Of a stretch of 64,000 bases of DNA, positions 15,852 to 24,091 are shown piece by piece. The stretch covers positions 1 to 64,000 of the forward strand of contig CANRAU010000009.1 in the NCBI GenBank assembly GCA_947628665.1. Reading direction: 5' to 3'. The DNA is from an uncultured Clostridia bacterium (GTDB lineage: Bacteria; Bacillota; Clostridia; Oscillospirales; Acutalibacteraceae). Both the position numbers and the translations under genes were made by a program. The notes under the pieces were generated by a model. That model did no database searches and had not been told where the DNA came from. It was given only the letters and a program-made list of their open reading frames with translations. Position 1 is the first letter of the stretch. Every line of letters begins with the position of its first letter.

Positions 15852-18177
15852 GAATTCTCAGCGCGATCACGGTGACGTCGTCGCAGCGCGGAGAGCTGTT
15901 TTGTTTTTTTGCGGTGTCTGCCAAACGCTTGGCAAAGGCGGAGCACGGCTCTTCTTTTTGCACAGCCGCCAGCGCCTTTTTGACCGCCCTTTCGGCATAG
16001 TCGAACGCGCCGTCCGAGGCCAGCACCACCACGTCGCCCTCCAAAAGCTGTCCCTCGGTCTCGGCAAACCGCACCTCGCGCAAAATGCCCGCGGGCAGGG
16101 ATGCGCGTTTGATCTCCAGACACCTGTTTTGCCGTCGGATCAGCGATTTTGCCGCGCCCGCCTTGTAAAAGGTCGCCTTGCCCGTGTACAGGTCGATATG
16201 CAGCACGTCGAGCGTGGCGAGGGATTCGTCGCCCGACTTTAAAAGCAACGCGGCGTTGACCATTTTCAACGCGCTTTGGAAGCCGACACCCGCCTTGACG
16301 AGCCTTGCCGTTAAGGAAGCCGCCATGGTGCTGTCGAGCGCGGCGCGCGTACCCTGTCCCATCCCGTCGCTCAAAATCACGACATAGCCGCCGTACCCGT
16401 CATAGAAGCTCTCAAAGCTGTCGCCGCAGAGGCGTTCGGAATCCGCCGTGATTTTTGCCGCCGCCGCTTCCACGCTGTATTTCATGCGTTCACAGAATAT
16501 TGCGCGCACGCCGGTTTCCGTCTCCCGAATTTCGGGCAGCTCCAAACGTCTGCCGAGCGCGGTTTCCAACGCGTCCGCAAGCGGTCTTTGCGCAAGGGTT
16601 ACGCCTGCGGGCAGTTCCAGCTCCAGCCGGAGCTTTCCCGCGTCGTTATAAGTACATAAAACGCTCGTCGGCGTACAGGCAAATTCGTTGTGCAACGCAT
16701 CGCGCACGCGGCGCGCGGCGGTCTCGTCAAAGGTACGCTCTTTGGCGAGCGTGCCGGAAAATTCCCGCAAAATGTCGCAAAGTCCTTCCATTTGATCGGC
16801 GGTCACGCTGCGGATCTCGTTGATCTTCATCTGCGCCGCCGTGCGTTCCGCCGCGCGCACGGCGCAGCGGTTGAGGCTTTCCGATAAGCTCGTCAGCCGA
16901 ATGCAGCGACCCGTAAGCGTGGGCGGCATGTTGCCCGCGCACAGCGTCTGGTTGTTTGCCAGCTGCTTGCCCGTCTGCTGAAACGCCTTGAGCGTATCGT
17001 TGCCATGCTTCTCCCAGCAAAACGCATACCGTCCGCAGTTCGTGCAAACCTCTTCCTTCGCGCGCACGAACACCTCCTTTTCCTCGGGGCGGCAGGGGTA
17101 TTGGAGCGTCTCCGCCGCGCGCTTGACCGACCGCGACATTTCATTGACCGCCTGTGTGGCCGTTTCCAGACGAAAGAGGATCTCGCTGCGCTGGGGATTG
17201 TCGTCGCTGCTGCGCGTAGGCAGACACGCCGCCCGCTGCAGCTTCTGCAAAACGGTTTTCGGCGTCAGCAGGAACAAACCTCCCCCGATCGCCGCTTCTA
17301 AGAGCAGATAGGCCAAGACCGCTTCGCCGCCCGTAAATAAAAACGCGACCGCGAAAGCGCTCAGCATCGCCGCTGTGCCGAATACGCGTTTGGTGTGCGA
17401 AAACATCCCTGCGAACAGTCCCGCCGCACAGTACGCCCACGCGTGTAAGCCCACGGCGCCGTCCGCCAAAAACGCGCAGGCCGCAGCGATCCCTGCCATT
17501 GCGCCGCCCGTTTCCCGATATACATATGAAAATACCAAAATCAAATACACTGCCGTCGCACGCGCCGGAGATATGCGGAAAACCGAAATATCCGATACCG
17601 ACAGCAACAGCAAAAACACCGTTGCGCACACGCCGGAGAGCATCCTTGCGGGAAGCTCGTGCCGCATACGGAATTCCCGTGCGGCGCAGATCGCGACCGA
17701 AAACAAATACGCCAGCAAAAACGCGGCCGCCGCCTCGCCGAGATACAGATAGAAATTGCGCAGGGTAAGCCCGTCCGCCGTAAGCATCGCCATGCCGGTC
17801 AAAAAGCTGATGAGGAACGCCACGCACGAGGGCAGCAGCCGAAAATTGCGCAGTTTTTCAAACTCGACGACCAGCCGTGAAAGCACGCCGACCGATATGA
17901 GCGCGGCAATATAGCGCAGCGCGGTGACGCTGTCCTGGGTCAGCAAATACCCCGCCGCCGCGCCCAGTCCCGCCGAGAAAATATACCGCGTGGGTACAGC
18001 CGCCAAAAAGGCGACGCCGCAGGGCGAAAGCGATATATCCGTATGCAAAGAGGAAAGCAGCAATCCGCAAAGGAACATCCCTATGTGCCGTATGGCGCTT
18101 CGCACGTTCTCCGGCAGGCTGTTCCCCGCCCCGGCGCGGCGCGCTTCGGTCTCCTGCCCGGTTGCTTTGGTTGTCAA
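15832..18177 (-). CDS. spoIIE: stage II sporulation protein E, membrane PP2C phosphatase
   Basis: Sporulation phosphatase that dephosphorylates the anti-anti-sigma factor SpoIIAA and so activates sigma-F in the forespore; it also acts at the polar septum. About 780 residues: N-terminal multi-helix membrane region (roughly residues 30-310), a central regulatory region with paired Cys (EVCTNCGRYAFCW), and a C-terminal PP2C domain with GDSFES, LSDGMGQG, LASDGAFD and CDDVTVIAL. The frame is open to 18240, but a TATAAT at 18246-18251 would start RNA there. TTG 18177, preceded by GGTG, is therefore my choice; GTG 18186/18189 are alternatives. Its presence marks the organism as a spore-former. Confidence 0.93.
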   Translation of the reverse strand: MTTKATGQETEARRAGAGNSLPENVRSAIRHIGMFLCGLLLSSLHTDISLSPCGVAFLAAVPTRYIFSAGLGAAAGYLLTQDSVTALRYIAALISVGVLSRLVVEFEKLRNFRLLPSCVAFLISFLTGMAMLTADGLTLRNFYLYLGEAAAAFLLAYLFSVAICAAREFRMRHELPARMLSGVCATVFLLLLSVSDISVFRISPARATAVYLILVFSYVYRETGGAMAGIAAACAFLADGAVGLHAWAYCAAGLFAGMFSHTKRVFGTAAMLSAFAVAFLFTGGEAVLAYLLLEAAIGGGLFLLTPKTVLQKLQRAACLPTRSSDDNPQRSEILFRLETATQAVNEMSRSVKRAAETLQYPCRPEEKEVFVRAKEEVCTNCGRYAFCWEKHGNDTLKAFQQTGKQLANNQTLCAGNMPPTLTGRCIRLTSLSESLNRCAVRAAERTAAQMKINEIRSVTADQMEGLCDILREFSGTLAKERTFDETAARRVRDALHNEFACTPTSVLCTYNDAGKLRLELELPAGVTLAQRPLADALETALGRRLELPEIRETETGVRAIFCERMKYSVEAAAAKITADSERLCGDSFESFYDGYGGYVVILSDGMGQGTRAALDSTMAASLTARLVKAGVGFQSALKMVNAALLLKSGDESLATLDVLHIDLYTGKATFYKAGAAKSLIRRQNRCLEIKRASLPAGILREVRFAETEGQLLEGDVVVLASDGAFDYAERAVKKALAAVQKEEPCSAFAKRLADTAKKQNSSPRCDDVTVIALRIRKESAN

Positions 18178-18245
18178 AACGATCACCACGCCTGTTGTAA
18201 AATTCCGCCGCCCGCCGCAAAGGGTCTTTGGGCGGCACACTGCAC

Positions 18246-18279
18246 ATTATACACACAGACGCGGTGTGGGATCTGTCAT
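18246..18279 (-). promoter_or_regulatory. spoIIE promoter with 22-bp spacer (Spo0A-type candidate)
   Basis: A perfect TATAAT (18246-18251) is preceded at 22 bp by ATGACA (18274-18279), with no -35-like hexamer at 17 bp. Spo0A-activated sigma-A promoters in Bacillus (spoIIG, spoIIE) have the same long spacing. The -35 region TATGACA matches 5 of 7 positions of an inverted 0A box (TTCGACA). Confidence 0.55.
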
Positions 18280-18296
18280 ATTCTGCTGTTAAAAAA

Positions 18297-18350
18297 ACCG
18301 ATTTCGCGTCGGCTTTGGCAAAAATGCGGTCAGTCGGCGCGAAATCGGTT
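18297..18350 (-). terminator. intrinsic terminator after the PspC-domain gene
   Basis: 13-bp arms AACCGATTTCGCG / CGCGAAATCGGTT enclosing a 28-nt loop, followed by TTTTTTT on the minus strand. It separates the envelope operon from spoIIE. Confidence 0.8.
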
Positions 18351-18372
18351 CGTTCTCTTGAAAGAAAGGGGG

Positions 18373-18579
18373 TTACTGCTGCACGTCAAACGGCGGATCG
18401 GGCATGACAATGGCGCAGATGATATAGATCACGATCCCCGGGAAGCCCGCCGAGAAGAACGAGAGCGCCGCGTAAAGAATGCGCGCCAGCGTTGCGTCAA
18501 TTCCCAGGTATTCGGCGATGCCGCCAAGCACGCCGCAAATCATTTTGTCGGTATTGCTTTTGTACAACTTCTTTTTCAT
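18373..18579 (-). CDS. PspC-domain small membrane protein
   Basis: 68 residues. Basic N-terminus (KKLYKSNTDKMICGVLGGIA) followed by YLGIDATLARILYA and a hydrophobic helix, the hallmark of the PspC domain (phage-shock protein C family). Probably an envelope-stress membrane protein. Last gene of the PadR/DUF1700/DUF4097 operon, a grouping common in Firmicutes. Confidence 0.9.
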   Translation of the reverse strand: MKKKLYKSNTDKMICGVLGGIAEYLGIDATLARILYAALSFFSAGFPGIVIYIICAIVMPDPPFDVQQ

Positions 18580-18593
18580 AACAAAATCTCCTT

Positions 18594-19475
18594 TTATTGT
18601 ATATATCCGTCCGTATCGGACGTGATTTTCAAATCACCCGTCCCGATTTGCAGTGTAATGCGGCTCGATGCCGTCCCGTCCGTCGGATTTGCAAGCGATC
18701 CCGTCCATCCGGCGCCCTTTACCTCGGTCGAACGAATATACGTGCGCGGTACGCCCGCATCCACCTGCACCTTGCCCGTCTCCACTGCAAAATCCAGCGT
18801 AAACGGCGTTTGGGGCAAACGGTACTCCACACTGCCGCACTCGCATTCCAGCGCAAGGGATTCGCTCGCCTCAACGTCCTCGATCTCCACATTGCCGAGA
18901 TCCGCTTTAGCGGAGATCTGCTTTGCGGTGATCCGCTGCAGCTTCAAATTCCCCTGTCCGGCCTGCACGGTGAGCGTATCGCAAAGCACGTTCTCCACGT
19001 CCACATTGCCGATCGGCGTTTCAATGTCCAGCGCGGGCAGCGACTGCGGCACATACACAGTCAATTGTGCGCCTACCCCATGACGGAAATCGGTCTGTGT
19101 GGACAAAAGCCGCAGGGTATGCTCGTCTTCCCAAGTCAGGGTAAACTGCCCATTGGTGCTTTCCAGCAGGGTCTCCACACCCTCGCCCGTTCCGCCGACG
19201 ACGCGGATATTTCCGCAGTCCGCAACCACCGAAATGCTGCCGCCCGCGTACAGCCCGAACGTCTCTTTTTGCCCCACGCTCACGCTGTCGCCGCGCTGAT
19301 TTGACGCAATGTTATCGTCTATGCGCCGTTCGATTTCATCCGCCCACGTTTCCACGATCCCGCCGTCGCTGAACAACTCGACAACGGCGCGCGACCCGAG
19401 CGACACGCCGAAGCAGATCGTCGAGATCAACGCGGCCACAAATAAAACCGAAAGGGTTATGATCCATTTTTTCAC
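18594..19475 (-). CDS. DUF4097 putative adhesin-like beta-solenoid protein
   Basis: 293 residues. One N-terminal membrane helix (residues 5-27), then an exported repetitive beta region with a run of short strands (GNIRVVGG, GNVDVEN, GNLKLQR, GNVEIED), the typical ladder of the DUF4097/putative-adhesin family. Usually co-transcribed with DUF1700 and PspC proteins and thought to act in envelope stress or adhesion; no direct function known. Confidence 0.85.
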   Translation of the reverse strand: MKKWIITLSVLFVAALISTICFGVSLGSRAVVELFSDGGIVETWADEIERRIDDNIASNQRGDSVSVGQKETFGLYAGGSISVVADCGNIRVVGGTGEGVETLLESTNGQFTLTWEDEHTLRLLSTQTDFRHGVGAQLTVYVPQSLPALDIETPIGNVDVENVLCDTLTVQAGQGNLKLQRITAKQISAKADLGNVEIEDVEASESLALECECGSVEYRLPQTPFTLDFAVETGKVQVDAGVPRTYIRSTEVKGAGWTGSLANPTDGTASSRITLQIGTGDLKITSDTDGYIQ

Positions 19476-19491
19476 GATACTCTCTCCTTCC

Positions 19492-20073
19492 TTACAGTCC
19501 CGAGCGGCGGAAGCTGAGCCGCAAGAGCCAAGTCATCACCAGGAACAGCAAAAGGCCGCCCGTAAAACACAGCACGCCGAGAGAGATCAAAAATCCGACC
19601 ATCGCGCCCCCGGGTACGGCGGGGATCAGGAAAAATGCCGAAACGATCAGCGCCAGCGGAATCAGCATCAATCCGCATGCGGCGGGGTATGCGCCAATGG
19701 CGCAGACAAGCGAAATGAAAAATACGACTTTCCAAAGGGTTTTGTTGCGGCGCTCGTTGATATGCGGGGCGGGCGCGGCATTCTGCGGACGGGGAGACGC
19801 CGCCGTTTTCTGCGGATAAGGGGGTTGCACCGCCGCCGTATTTTGCGCGGCGGCCTGCGGAGCGGATGTGTTCGTGCCGCCCGTGCCGCGCAGGTACTGC
19901 AGCGCGCAGGCATACGGATTCCCCAACTCCGTGCAGATTTGTTCCTCGGTTTTGCCCTGTTCCTCCCCCACCTGGAAATGCTCCTCAAAATCGGCGACGA
20001 TGTCGTCGCGCTCCGAGGGCGGCAGCGAGGAGAGATGATCGTACAGCTGCTGCAAAAATTCAAATTTTGTCAT
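19492..20073 (-). CDS. DUF1700-family membrane protein
   Basis: 193 residues. The N-terminal segment MTKFEFLQQLYDHLSSLP and following acidic helices (ERDDIVADFEEHF, EEQICTELGNP) are diagnostic of DUF1700. Then a Pro/Ala-rich linker and two to three membrane helices. Homologues work with PadR regulators and DUF4097 proteins. ATG 20073 gives the canonical N-terminus; its upstream sequence is occupied by a small ORF ending 5 bp before it, so it may rely on translational coupling. Confidence 0.88.
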   Translation of the reverse strand: MTKFEFLQQLYDHLSSLPPSERDDIVADFEEHFQVGEEQGKTEEQICTELGNPYACALQYLRGTGGTNTSAPQAAAQNTAAVQPPYPQKTAASPRPQNAAPAPHINERRNKTLWKVVFFISLVCAIGAYPAACGLMLIPLALIVSAFFLIPAVPGGAMVGFLISLGVLCFTGGLLLFLVMTWLLRLSFRRSGL

Positions 20074-20078
20074 ATCCG

Positions 20079-20243
20079 TCACCCACGCCGAGCCTGCGCC
20101 GTACAAAGTCGGCCGCGCACGCCCGTTCTCCTTTCTTCGTATTTGTTTTGCGCACCGATCGCCGCGTCATGCGTTGTCTGCAAAAACAATTTGCCGACAA
20201 CCGTCTTTTGCGCACGCGGCGCAAATTCCTCCCGGAAGCTCAC
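20079..20243 (-). CDS. possible 54-residue basic small protein between padR and DUF1700
   Basis: GTG start at 20243 overlaps the padR stop (GTGA) and is preceded by GGAGGTGATGC, an excellent ribosome site. The frame stays open across the whole 166-bp gap and stops 5 bp before the DUF1700 start. The product is basic (ending CTAQARRG) with no motif. Perfect tiling between two genes suggests translation, if only for coupling, but the composition is not distinctive and a second frame from the overlapping ATG is also open for a stretch. Confidence 0.35.
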   Translation of the reverse strand: MSFREEFAPRAQKTVVGKLFLQTTHDAAIGAQNKYEERRTGVRGRLCTAQARRG

Positions 20244-20557
20244 GTCGCATCACCTCCGATAAATGCGGAAACGCTCTGCGTGAACTCGCGCCACTCGCCT
20301 TCGAGATGCGCCTGCATTTCAACGCCCTTGCTCGTCAGTCTGTAATACTTACGCGCAGGCCCTGTAGGAGATTCTTTCAAATACACCTCAAAATAGCCCT
20401 CTGCGCGCAGCCGTTTCAACAGCGGATAGATCGAGCCTTCGGAAATATCGATCTTTTTGCCGACCGAATCCGCCAGCTCATAGCCGTATTTATCGCCCTG
20501 CTTGAGTAAGGACAGCACACAAAGCTCGAGAACGCCTTTTTTAAATTGTGTGTTCAT
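20240..20557 (-). CDS. PadR-family transcriptional regulator
   Basis: 105 residues: winged helix of the PadR type ([18 protein letters not shown], then [20 protein letters not shown], and the wing [12 protein letters not shown]). Expected to repress its own operon and respond to envelope stress or a ligand. ATG 20557 is fixed by GGAAAGGAG upstream; a longer open frame to 20671 crosses the promoter. Confidence 0.92.
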   Translation of the reverse strand: MNTQFKKGVLELCVLSLLKQGDKYGYELADSVGKKIDISEGSIYPLLKRLRAEGYFEVYLKESPTGPARKYYRLTSKGVEMQAHLEGEWREFTQSVSAFIGGDAT

Positions 20558-20611
20558 CGCCGGCTCCTTTCCGACAAAGCAGGCTTTAGCCCCTTGTCTT
20601 TTTACAGTAGC

Positions 20612-20645
20612 AGTATAACACAAGCTACCTTGCAATGCAATATAC
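20612..20645 (-). promoter_or_regulatory. padR operon promoter inside an inverted repeat (candidate PadR operator)
   Basis: TTGCAT (20635-20640), 17-bp spacer, TATACT (20612-20617). The -10 hexamer and an AGTATA just upstream of the -35 form an inverted repeat AGTATA-N23-TATACT spanning the promoter, a suitable autoregulatory site. Confidence 0.6.
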
Positions 20646-20839
20646 TTTGTAATATTTAATATTTTATTCATAATTTATAATTATGGAGTAAGAAGAAATA
20701 AAACGTGGGCTTGCGGTATCTCTCCCCCAGTCGCCTCCAGCGACCCGCTTTCTCGCCGGAGAGAGGAAATACGCACCTGAACTTCTGTGAAAAATCTACT
20801 CTATAAAAATCTACTCTATATAAAACAGCCATGCTCTGC

Positions 20840-21110
20840 CAAATGCGGCGTGCAACGCCGCATCGGGGAACCCCCGGTAGGGGTGCGGGTCGCCAGTGGC
20901 GACCTTTGCGGCGCAGCCGCAAAAGCACCGACCGAGCCGGCAGGCGAGAATTCCCCGCGTCAAAACAGTCCACCGGACTGTTTTGCCTCCCTTCCTGATC
21001 TCGCTGCCGCTTTGGGATTTCGCAGCCTGCGGGCTGCGAGGAGGGCTCTGCCCTCCACCCGCCGCCTTTTTGAAAAAAGGCGGGCGAAAAGCTTGAATTT
21101 GGGGTTCGGG
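20840..21110 (-). repeat. multi-hairpin dispersed repeat, copy A (full length)
   Basis: In the sense of the upstream ATPase gene the element reads: CGCCCGCC(T)nCAAAA(A)GGCGG stem, AGGGC/GCCCT stem, GCAGCC/GGCTGC stem, a stem around ACAGTCC/GGACTGT, TTGCGGC/GCCGCAA, GGTCGCC/GGCGACC, then a GCGGCGT/ACGCCGC stem. The rest of 20558-21181 has no credible gene. Confidence 0.85.
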
Positions 21111-21130
21111 AAGTAAGAGAAAAGGGCAAG

Positions 21131-21167
21131 CAAAAGAAAAAGCGGAAGCCGTAAAAACGACTTCCGC
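21131..21167 (-). terminator. intrinsic terminator of the P-type ATPase gene
   Basis: Stem GCGGAAGTCG / (A)CGGCTTCCGC followed on the minus strand by TTTTTCTTTTG, right after the stop at 21182. Confidence 0.85.
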
Positions 21168-21181
21168 CGAAAGAGCAGATC

Positions 21182-23854
21182 TTATGCGGATTTCGCCGCT
21201 TTGCGCTTGTCGTGCAAACGCTCGAAGCACTTGACGACCTCCACAAGCGGTATGATCGCAATCGCCAGCCCTAAAGCCACCGCGTACTCTTCCATGCTGA
21301 TGTGACGGAAGCCGAACGCATCGCGCAGGAACGGTATGTAAATAACCGCCGTGGTCGTGATAAGCGACGCCACCGTGGAAAGCAACAGGAATATGTTGTG
21401 GCTGCCGTGGAACATCATGGAGATGACCGAGCCCTTTTGCGAACGCATGTTCAGCGAATGGAAGATTTCGCACATCGCCATGGTCAAGAACGCCATCGTC
21501 ATGCCGTCGGGGCTTTCGGTGATCTCCCAGCGACCCACTTCCATGAAGTGGCCGATGAAATACGCCGCAAGGGTCAAAAGCGTGACCAGCAAGCCCTGAT
21601 AGGCGATCTCGCCGCCGACGCCGCCGGCAAAAATACCGTCGGTGGATTTCCGCGGCGGACGGCGCATGATGTCGCGTTCGGCCTTTTCCATGCTCAGCGC
21701 CAATGCGGGGAAGCAGTCGGTCACAAGGTTGATCCACAGCAAATGCACAGGCTCCAAAATCGTGAAGCCCAAAATATTGGCGATGAAGATCGAAATGACC
21801 TCGCTCAAGTTCGACGCGAGCAGGAACTGAATGGATTTGCGGATATTGTCGTAAATGCGGCGGCCTTCTTCCACAGCGGAAACGATGGTCGCAAAGTTGT
21901 CGTCCGCCAGCACCATATCGGCGACGTTTTTGGTGACGTCCGTACCCGTAATGCCCATGCCGACGCCGATGTCCGCGCTCTTGATGGAGGGCGCGTCGTT
22001 GACGCCGTCGCCCGTCATGGCCGTGATCATGCCGCGCGCGCGCCAGGCGTTGACGATGCGAACCTTATGTTCGGGCTGCACACGCGCATAAACCGAATAC
22101 TGCGTGACCTTTTCCTGAAATTCCTCGTCGGAGATCTCGTTAAGCTGTGCGCCTGTGATCGCTTCGGACGCGTCGGAAATGATACCGAGTTCCATGGCAA
22201 TGGCCACGGCGGTATCCTTGTGGTCGCCCGTGATCATAATGGGACGAATGCCCGACGTGCGGCATTCTTCGATCGCCGCTTTGACCTCGGGGCGCACGGG
22301 GTCGATCATGCCGACCAGACCTATGAAGACAAGTTCATTCTCCAGCGCTTCGGGGCTTTGATCCTCGGGGATGGCGTCGAACGTTTTATACCCGCAGGCC
22401 AGCACGCGCAGCGCGCGATCCGCATATGCTTTGTTCTGCGCCAAAATCTCGGCACGATCCTCGTCGGTGATCGGCTGCGGTACGCCGTTTTTCAGCACAT
22501 ACGCGCATTTCTTGAGGATCTCATCGGGCGCACCCTTGGTGAACTGCAAAATGCCGTCGTCGGTCTTGTGGATCGTGGTCATCATTTTGCGCATGGAGTC
22601 AAACGGCGCTTCGCCGACGCGCGGCGCTTTTTTCAGCAGGTCGTTTTTATTCAAATTCAAAGAGAGCCCATAAGCGACCAACGCCGCTTCGGTCGGTTCA
22701 CCGACCAGATTCCCCTCGTTGTCGATGTTGACATCCGTGCAAAGCGCCATGCCCTCGGCCAACAGCTTCTCGTTATCGCCGTAATGCTCGACGACCGTCA
22801 TTTTATTCTGCGTAAGCGTGCCGGTTTTGTCCGAGCAGATGATCTGCGCGCAGCCCAGCGTTTCCACCGCAGTCAAGCGGCGGATGATCGCGTTTCTGTG
22901 TGACATATTGGTCACGCCGATGGAAAGCACCACGGTGACCACGGCCGCAAGTCCCTCGGGGATGGCCGCGACCGCCAAAGAGACCGCCAGCATAAAGGAG
23001 TGCAGCAGGAATTCAAAATTCAGGGTGCTGCCCACGATCAGGCAGCGGACAATATCGAATGCAAACATGAAGATGCAGATCCCGAGCACCAGCGCACTCA
23101 AAATCTTGCTCAACTGTGCGAGCTTCTTTTGCAGCGGCGTCTGCGAATCCTCCGCCGCGGCCAAAGCGCCGGCAATCTTGCCCATTTCGGTCTGCATACC
23201 GACTGCCGTCACGACGGCACGGCCGCGCCCGTATACGACGGACGAGCCCATATACATCATGTTTTTGCGGTCGCCCAAGGGGACGTCCTTCTGATCGCCC
23301 AAACCGATGGCGGCGATCAGCTTGTTGACGGGTACGGATTCGCCCGTCAGCGCCGCTTCTTCGATTTTCAGGCTCGCGCTTTCGATGATACGCGCGTCTG
23401 CGGGGACGGCGTCGCCCGCTTCGAGCAGGATCACGTCGCCGACGGTCAGATCTTCGCTCTTCATCTCCACGACCTGCCCGTCGCGCAGCACCTTAGAGGT
23501 GGCCGCAGACATTTCCTGCAAGGCTTCGATGGCCTTTTCCGCCTTGCTCTCCTGATACACGCCCAGCACCGCGTTGATGATCACAACGAACATAATAATC
23601 ACCACATCGGTCGGCGGCTCGTGATTCATGATCGACGTAATGGCGGAGATCACCGCCGCCGCGATCAGGATCAGGATCATGGGATCGACGAATTGTTCAA
23701 GGAAGCGGCGAAGAAGGGATTTTTTCTTTCCCTCCTCCAGTTTGTTTTTGCCGTTTTTCTGAAGCCGCGCCTGCGCTTCGGCGGAAGTCAACCCCTGCTC
23801 GGAGCTGCCGACTTCTTGAAAGACGTCGTCAACAGAGTGCAAATAATGCTGCAT
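21182..23854 (-). CDS. P-type cation ATPase of the Ca2+/Mn2+ (P2A) type
   Basis: 890 residues, full length for bacterial SERCA-like pumps. Landmarks in order: actuator loop LTGESVPV, transmembrane-4 PEGLAAVVTVVLS, phosphorylation site CSDKTGTLTQNK, MITGDHKDTA, and the hinge MTGDGVNDAPS. Residues match Ca2+-ATPases, but the gene is preceded by a manganese riboswitch, so export of Mn2+ (possibly also Ca2+) is the likelier role. It is a single gene with its own promoter, riboswitch and terminator. Confidence 0.93.
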   Translation of the reverse strand: MQHYLHSVDDVFQEVGSSEQGLTSAEAQARLQKNGKNKLEEGKKKSLLRRFLEQFVDPMILILIAAAVISAITSIMNHEPPTDVVIIMFVVIINAVLGVYQESKAEKAIEALQEMSAATSKVLRDGQVVEMKSEDLTVGDVILLEAGDAVPADARIIESASLKIEEAALTGESVPVNKLIAAIGLGDQKDVPLGDRKNMMYMGSSVVYGRGRAVVTAVGMQTEMGKIAGALAAAEDSQTPLQKKLAQLSKILSALVLGICIFMFAFDIVRCLIVGSTLNFEFLLHSFMLAVSLAVAAIPEGLAAVVTVVLSIGVTNMSHRNAIIRRLTAVETLGCAQIICSDKTGTLTQNKMTVVEHYGDNEKLLAEGMALCTDVNIDNEGNLVGEPTEAALVAYGLSLNLNKNDLLKKAPRVGEAPFDSMRKMMTTIHKTDDGILQFTKGAPDEILKKCAYVLKNGVPQPITDEDRAEILAQNKAYADRALRVLACGYKTFDAIPEDQSPEALENELVFIGLVGMIDPVRPEVKAAIEECRTSGIRPIMITGDHKDTAVAIAMELGIISDASEAITGAQLNEISDEEFQEKVTQYSVYARVQPEHKVRIVNAWRARGMITAMTGDGVNDAPSIKSADIGVGMGITGTDVTKNVADMVLADDNFATIVSAVEEGRRIYDNIRKSIQFLLASNLSEVISIFIANILGFTILEPVHLLWINLVTDCFPALALSMEKAERDIMRRPPRKSTDGIFAGGVGGEIAYQGLLVTLLTLAAYFIGHFMEVGRWEITESPDGMTMAFLTMAMCEIFHSLNMRSQKGSVISMMFHGSHNIFLLLSTVASLITTTAVIYIPFLRDAFGFRHISMEEYAVALGLAIAIIPLVEVVKCFERLHDKRKAAKSA

Positions 23855-23886
23855 ACGGATACCTCCTGTTTTTTCTGGACTGTGCT

Positions 23887-24006
23887 AAGAAAAAAGACCC
23901 GCGACAGAACCGAACGTCTGCCGAAGGTCTTGCTACCTGTAAAAGGCTCGCTGACCAGCCGCAAGCGACATGATGTTGACCAACGAGTAAAAGCTACTCC
24001 CCTTCA
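23887..24006 (-). ncRNA. yybP-ykoY manganese riboswitch with expression-platform terminator
   Basis: On the minus strand the leader has the class signature: GAAGGGGAGTAGC at the 5' side of P1, GTTGGTCAACAT in the middle, and GTAGCAAGACCTTC closing P1 (23922-24005). The AAGACC of P1 can pair instead with GGGTCTT at 23891-23897 to form a terminator ending in TTTTTT. Mn2+ binding should stabilise P1 and let RNA polymerase read into the ATPase gene (ON switch), as shown for other members of the class. Confidence 0.92.
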
Positions 24007-24062
24007 AAAAAGGATCTTGCTATCGATTTTCGCAAATGCCGACAATCGGCTTTACTTCTATT

Positions 24063-24091
24063 AGCATACCATTTTCATGCGCTCTTGTCAA
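24063..24091 (-). promoter_or_regulatory. promoter of the riboswitch-ATPase unit
   Basis: TTGACA (24086-24091), 17-bp spacer, TATGCT (24063-24068), overlapping the stop codon of the preceding gene. Confidence 0.75.

Noticed and set aside
20668..21261. Minus-strand ORF across the ATPase 3' region and hairpin repeat
   Set aside because: It runs through a terminator and the repeat and is compositionally repeat-derived; not a gene.
21302..22903. 533-residue plus-strand ORF antisense to the P-type ATPase
   Set aside because: Shadow frame; no ribosome site or domain features.
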